Position numbers and translations under genes: made by a program. A stretch of DNA of 64,000 bases from positions 1 to 64,000 of the forward strand of contig DAMCZI010000003.1 of the NCBI GenBank assembly GCA_032095175.1. Reading direction: 5' to 3'. Shown one piece after another: positions 60,872 through 64,000 of this stretch. Below the pieces are notes generated by a model. It searched no databases. It had not been told where the DNA came from and saw only the letters and a list, made by a program, of their open reading frames with translations. This DNA is from DAMCZI01 sp032095175. GTDB taxonomy: Bacteria > Bacillota > Clostridia > Clostridiales > Caloramatoraceae. How positions within the stretch are numbered: the stretch's first letter is position 1; every line of letters begins with the position of its first letter.

Positions 60872-60905
60872 GGTATCGGAGAAAAAACTTCATTTCTCCG
60901 ATACC
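60872..60905. terminator. 13-bp hairpin between convergent pdxR and helicase genes
   Basis: GGTATCGGAGAAA (60872-60884) and TTTCTCCGATACC (60893-60905) are exact complements with an 8-nt loop. T-runs are short, so efficiency is uncertain. Confidence 0.65.
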
Positions 60906-60914
60906 CTTGTAAAC

Positions 60915-62210
60915 CTATCTTTGAGACTTGTTCTTCACTTTGCCTTTTTTAGGCCATTGTTTTCCTGTTGGCTTTTTACCGTTTTTACTTGAACCAGCTT
61001 TTGAAACTGGTTTTCTTGATGGAGGTTTGCGGGGCGTTTTTGTAGAATCCTTGTTCCAATCCAATGCTAAATCTATTAATGAATATGGATGGTCCTGGAT
61101 TGCTCGTATTGGTATTGTGATAAGCTTTTGAATATCCTTCAGGTATACTTTTTCCTGATGATTACAAAAAGAAAGTGCAGAGCCTCCCTTTCCAGCTCTT
61201 CCAGTACGCCCGATTCTATGTACATAGGTTTCTGGTATATTAGGTAAATCGAAGTTGATTACATGTGATAATCCTTCTACGTCAATACCTCTTGCTGCTA
61301 CATCTGTTGCAACTAAAACTCTAAATTCCCTGTTTTTAAAACTATCTAAAGTCGCTTGTCTAACTGATTGTGATTTATCTCCATGAATAGCTTCGGCTTT
61401 TATCATCTCTTCTTCAAGAGATTTAGCAACCTTATCTGCTCTTTTCTTTGTCCTTGTAAATACTAGAGCAGAGCTAATAGAGTTGCTTTTTAGCAGGTGA
61501 ATTAATAATAGCATTTTGTCTCTTTCATCAACAAAATATACTACTTGTCTAATACTCTTAATATCAGATGATTCAGGTTCTAGCCTTATTCTAACAGGAG
61601 TTACCAAGATAGAATTTACAAACTGGGAAACTCCCTGAGGCATTGTTGCAGAAAACAACATGTTCTGTCTTTTTTTAGGCAGTTGTGCTATTATTCTTTC
61701 TACATCATGTACCATTTCTATATCTAGCATACGATCTGCTTCATCAAGTACAAAAATTTCTACATTACTTATGCTAATAGAACCCTGACCAATCAAATCA
61801 AGTAATCTACCTGGAGTTGCAACTAATATATCAACTCCTGCATTTAATTCATCAATTTGATGATTCTGTGATACTCCACCGAAAACAACAATGGTTTTAA
61901 GATTTAGGTACTGACCATAAGCTCTAAAGCTCTCACCAATCTGAACAGCTAGTTCGCGGGTAGGTGATAATATTAAAGCTCTTATATTGTGAGTATCTTT
62001 TGAACCCTTTCTTTCGCGAGAAAGTTTCTGTAATATTGGAATTGCAAAGGCAGCTGTTTTTCCAGTACCTGTTCGAGCACACCCAAGTAAATCCCTTCCT
62101 GCAAGTATCGATGGAATAGCTTTTTCCTGTATAGGAGTAGCTTTATCATATCCTTCAGTTTTTAAAGCCTCCTGAATAGGCATAATTAAATTTAAATCTT
62201 TAAATAACAA
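60915..62210 (-). CDS. DEAD-box ATP-dependent RNA helicase, RhlE-like
   Basis: The 431-residue protein has all DEAD motifs: ATPIQEKAIP (Q), CARTGTGKTA (I), SPTRELA (Ia), TPGRLLDLI (Ib), VLDEADRML (II), FSATMP (III), ALVFTRTKKRAD (IV), ATDVAARGIDVEGL (V) and HRIGRTGRAGKGG (VI). The C-terminal 50 residues are rich in Lys, Arg and Pro (KTPRKPPSRKPVSKAGSSK), an RNA-binding tail. It remodels RNA, often in ribosome assembly or mRNA decay at low temperature. Monocistronic. Confidence 0.92.
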   Translation of the reverse strand: MLFKDLNLIMPIQEALKTEGYDKATPIQEKAIPSILAGRDLLGCARTGTGKTAAFAIPILQKLSRERKGSKDTHNIRALILSPTRELAVQIGESFRAYGQYLNLKTIVVFGGVSQNHQIDELNAGVDILVATPGRLLDLIGQGSISISNVEIFVLDEADRMLDIEMVHDVERIIAQLPKKRQNMLFSATMPQGVSQFVNSILVTPVRIRLEPESSDIKSIRQVVYFVDERDKMLLLIHLLKSNSISSALVFTRTKKRADKVAKSLEEEMIKAEAIHGDKSQSVRQATLDSFKNREFRVLVATDVAARGIDVEGLSHVINFDLPNIPETYVHRIGRTGRAGKGGSALSFCNHQEKVYLKDIQKLITIPIRAIQDHPYSLIDLALDWNKDSTKTPRKPPSRKPVSKAGSSKNGKKPTGKQWPKKGKVKNKSQR

Positions 62211-62451
62211 TTTTTTTATCTCCTTTTTAAATGGATGCTTAAAGCTTTAATGATATAAATCATTAATTCAAGAAGCAAACGTGTATTATTCATATTAACA
62301 TATTTCCTTTAATACAACTAGTTATTATCATTAGTTTCTCCGATTATTAAATTAAATATTTGTAGAATACCTGGTAGCTATTTGTTGAAGTATGCTATCT
62401 AATAAAACTATGATAAAATTATAAACAGAATAATTAAGAAAAGGTGAAGAT

Positions 62452-63786
62452 ATGAACAACGAACAAATAAAAGTAAAATGTACTGGAATGGATGAAGAGG
62501 GAAAAGGAATTGTAAAAATAAAAGGAAAAGAAGTTCATGTACCTTATTTAATTGAGGGAGAGACGGCTATTGTTGAGGTAGTTAATAAAAGGAATTTTAT
62601 AAATGCAAATGTGATTCGAATTGAGGAAAAGTCAAAAGACAGAGTTGTGCCAAAATGCCAATATTTTAATAAATGCGGAGGCTGCCAATTACAGCATATA
62701 TCAAGTAAGGGACAAGCAGAATTTAAACAGAACAGCATAGAAAAATTGATGAAACAATATCATAAAGTCAATGAAATACTAACGATGCAGGAACCATATT
62801 TTTATCGCAATAAAGTGCATTCCACATTATCCCGTGATAAAAAAGGGATGATTGTGTCAGGAATCTATGAGGAAAATACCCATCGTGTAATCCCCATTGA
62901 TGAATGTATCATTCAAGATAACCGTGCAGATAAGATTATTGCATCTATTCTTGAAATTATGAAGACCTTTAAAATGAAACCCTATGATGAGGATACAAAA
63001 CAGGGTTTTCTTCGTCATATCTTAGTGAAAACAGGATTTGTCAGCAATGAAATTATGGTTGTACTTATAGTTTCATCTCAAGTGTTTCCAGGGAAAAACA
63101 ATTTTATCAATACACTTTTAAAAAAACATCCTGAGATCACGACAATTGTTATGAACATCAATAATAGAAAGACCAGTGTTGTGCTTGGAGATACAGAAAA
63201 AGTGCTGTTTGGAAAAGGATATATTGAAGATACTTTGTGCGGATGCGTATTTCAAATTTCACCAAAATCCTTTTATCAAATCAACCCAATACAAACCGAA
63301 ATACTATATAATAAGGCAATTGATATGGCAAAGCTAAAGGGGAATGAGGTGGTTCTTGATGCTTATTGCGGCATAGGTACTATTTCTATAATTGTCAGCA
63401 AAAAGGTGAAAAATGTGATTGGTGTGGAACTAAACAAAGATGCAGTTAGGGACGCAATTAAGAATGCAAAACGAAATAAGGTTGAAAATGTCTATTTTTA
63501 CAATGATGATGCTGGGGATTTCATGGTGGGATTAGCAAAGGAAAAGAAAAGCATCGATACTGTGTTTATGGATCCTCCCCGCAGCGGCAGTGATGAGAAG
63601 TTTTTGTCTTCCATAGTTCGTCTTGGACCAAGACAGGTAGTATATATTTCATGCAATCCTGTCACACAGGAACGTGATCTTAGATATTTAACCAAACATG
63701 GTTATACTGTAAAAGAGATACAGCCGGTGGATATGTTTCCTCAGACAGCACATTGTGAGGTTGTAACCCTGTTGCAGCGAAACTAA
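62452..63786 (+). CDS. rlmD: 23S rRNA (uracil-5-)-methyltransferase, RlmD/RlmCD type
   Basis: The 444-residue enzyme has an N-terminal TRAM domain (VKCTGMDEEGKGIVKIKGKE), the four-Cys [4Fe-4S] site (CQYFNKCGGCQLQH), methyltransferase motif I VLDAYCGIGTISIIVSKK and the catalytic SCNPVTQERDL with nucleophile Cys. It methylates U1939-type (and perhaps U747) uridines of 23S rRNA. rlmD/rumA genes are known attachment sites for integrative elements, and a recombinase gene starts 90 bp downstream. Confidence 0.88.
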   Translation: MNNEQIKVKCTGMDEEGKGIVKIKGKEVHVPYLIEGETAIVEVVNKRNFINANVIRIEEKSKDRVVPKCQYFNKCGGCQLQHISSKGQAEFKQNSIEKLMKQYHKVNEILTMQEPYFYRNKVHSTLSRDKKGMIVSGIYEENTHRVIPIDECIIQDNRADKIIASILEIMKTFKMKPYDEDTKQGFLRHILVKTGFVSNEIMVVLIVSSQVFPGKNNFINTLLKKHPEITTIVMNINNRKTSVVLGDTEKVLFGKGYIEDTLCGCVFQISPKSFYQINPIQTEILYNKAIDMAKLKGNEVVLDAYCGIGTISIIVSKKVKNVIGVELNKDAVRDAIKNAKRNKVENVYFYNDDAGDFMVGLAKEKKSIDTVFMDPPRSGSDEKFLSSIVRLGPRQVVYISCNPVTQERDLRYLTKHGYTVKEIQPVDMFPQTAHCEVVTLLQRN

Positions 63787-63810
63787 GGGTAAAATATAAT
63801 AGAAATTATC

Positions 63811-63844
63811 GAAAGCCGTGAGTTGAAACCAGCTCACGGCTTTC
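63811..63844 (+). terminator. terminator of rlmD
   Basis: GAAAGCCGTGAG (63811-63822) pairs perfectly with CTCACGGCTTTC (63833-63844), with a short T-run inside and after the arm. Confidence 0.8.
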
Positions 63845-63875
63845 TTATGTTCAAAATTTAAGAAAAGGAATTGAA

Positions 63876-64000
63876 ATGAAAAAATTCAGAAGGATAGAAC
63901 CTATCAAAGAGGAAAAGAAAAAATTGAAGGTTGCTGCGTATTGTAGGGTCAGTACAAAGTTTGAAAGTCAACAAAGCAGTATCGATTTACAAATTTCTAA
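63876..64000 (+). CDS. large serine recombinase, N-terminal start (cut by window end)
   Basis: ATG 63876 follows AAAAGGAA. The visible 41 residues read MKKFRRIEPIKEEKKKLKVA, AYCRVSTKFESQQSSIDLQI. AYCRVST with its catalytic Ser is the N-terminal motif of resolvase/invertase-type recombinases of Tn4451-like transposons and ICEs. The remainder lies beyond the window. It probably marks the left end of an element inserted next to rlmD. Confidence 0.82.
   Translation, partial: MKKFRRIEPIKEEKKKLKVAAYCRVSTKFESQQSSIDLQIS

Noticed and set aside
1..64000. rRNA, tRNA, CRISPR arrays and intact prophage
   Set aside because: I looked for tRNA-like cloverleaf segments, evenly spaced direct repeats and structural phage genes and saw none. 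A dedicated scan with tRNAscan-SE and a CRISPR finder would settle it.

Overview
The window is AT-rich with dense, mostly plus-strand genes, strong AAGGAGG-type ribosome binding sites and compact hairpin terminators. Gene content fits a low-GC anaerobic Firmicute, most likely Clostridium or a close relative: a CD3324-family protein, a GGGtGRT protein with its Fe-S scaffold partner, a PucR/M20 locus, an archaeal-type phosphoglycerate mutase homologue and an ArsA-Hsp20 fusion. I see no rRNA, tRNA or CRISPR array. Genus and species cannot be fixed from the sequence.

Layout. 1-6543: stress and drug-sensing genes. These are a CD3324-family regulator, RidA, a MerR regulator with a GyrI-like effector domain and a Cys-rich partner, then an AraC-GyrI regulator, a free GyrI-like protein and a DrrAB-type ABC exporter in one tight operon. 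6544-11207: a graveyard of broken genes (flavodoxin, NmrA-like reductase, tyrosine integrase, ABC-F ribosome-protection ATPase, large serine recombinase) around one intact Mef-like efflux pump and a GNAT acetyltransferase. 11472-18419: single genes of mixed type (esterase, DHFR-like reductase, radical SAM enzyme, small HTH/membrane operon, HELYH metalloprotease plus ATPase). 18660-21918: rarA between two halves of a repeat found intact at 29.3 kb, then more broken genes, including a KTR-type Cys-rich protein and a MerR-type promoter with no partner.

21919-35000: a secreted transglutaminase-like protein; a PucR regulator (apparently frameshifted at its start codon) with a two-protein DUF5058-type membrane system and an M20 amidohydrolase; PRPP synthetase; and a glnK-glnL-glnT-like glutamine sensing and uptake locus whose promoter carries three 10-bp direct repeats. 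35245-41258: a PadR/DUF2812 pair; an ABC importer (permease, ATPase, lipoprotein of the TrpX type) behind what reads as a complete ribosome-mediated attenuator with a Phe-containing leader peptide; a 157-bp MITE-like hairpin; and a structured leader ahead of the Fe-S scaffold/GGGtGRT pair.

41259-48300 is an accessory island: a G-quadruplex motif, a helicase fragment, a Ser/Thr protein kinase, a SIR2-family protein and a truncated TIR gene, then a run of very small membrane and zinc-ribbon proteins. Kinase-SIR2-TIR is the best candidate here for an undescribed, Thoeris-related anti-phage system. 48394-53091 is a LysR-controlled operon (DASS carrier, exported protein, ApgM-like phosphomutase with Thr where Ser is expected). 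53436-62210 holds J-domain, methyltransferase, MarR-ArsA, DedA, a vitamin B6 salvage locus (ECF S-component, pyridoxamine kinase, divergent PdxR) and a DEAD-box helicase. The window ends with an RlmD-type methyltransferase followed at once by the start of a large serine recombinase, so another integrated element probably begins at the right edge.
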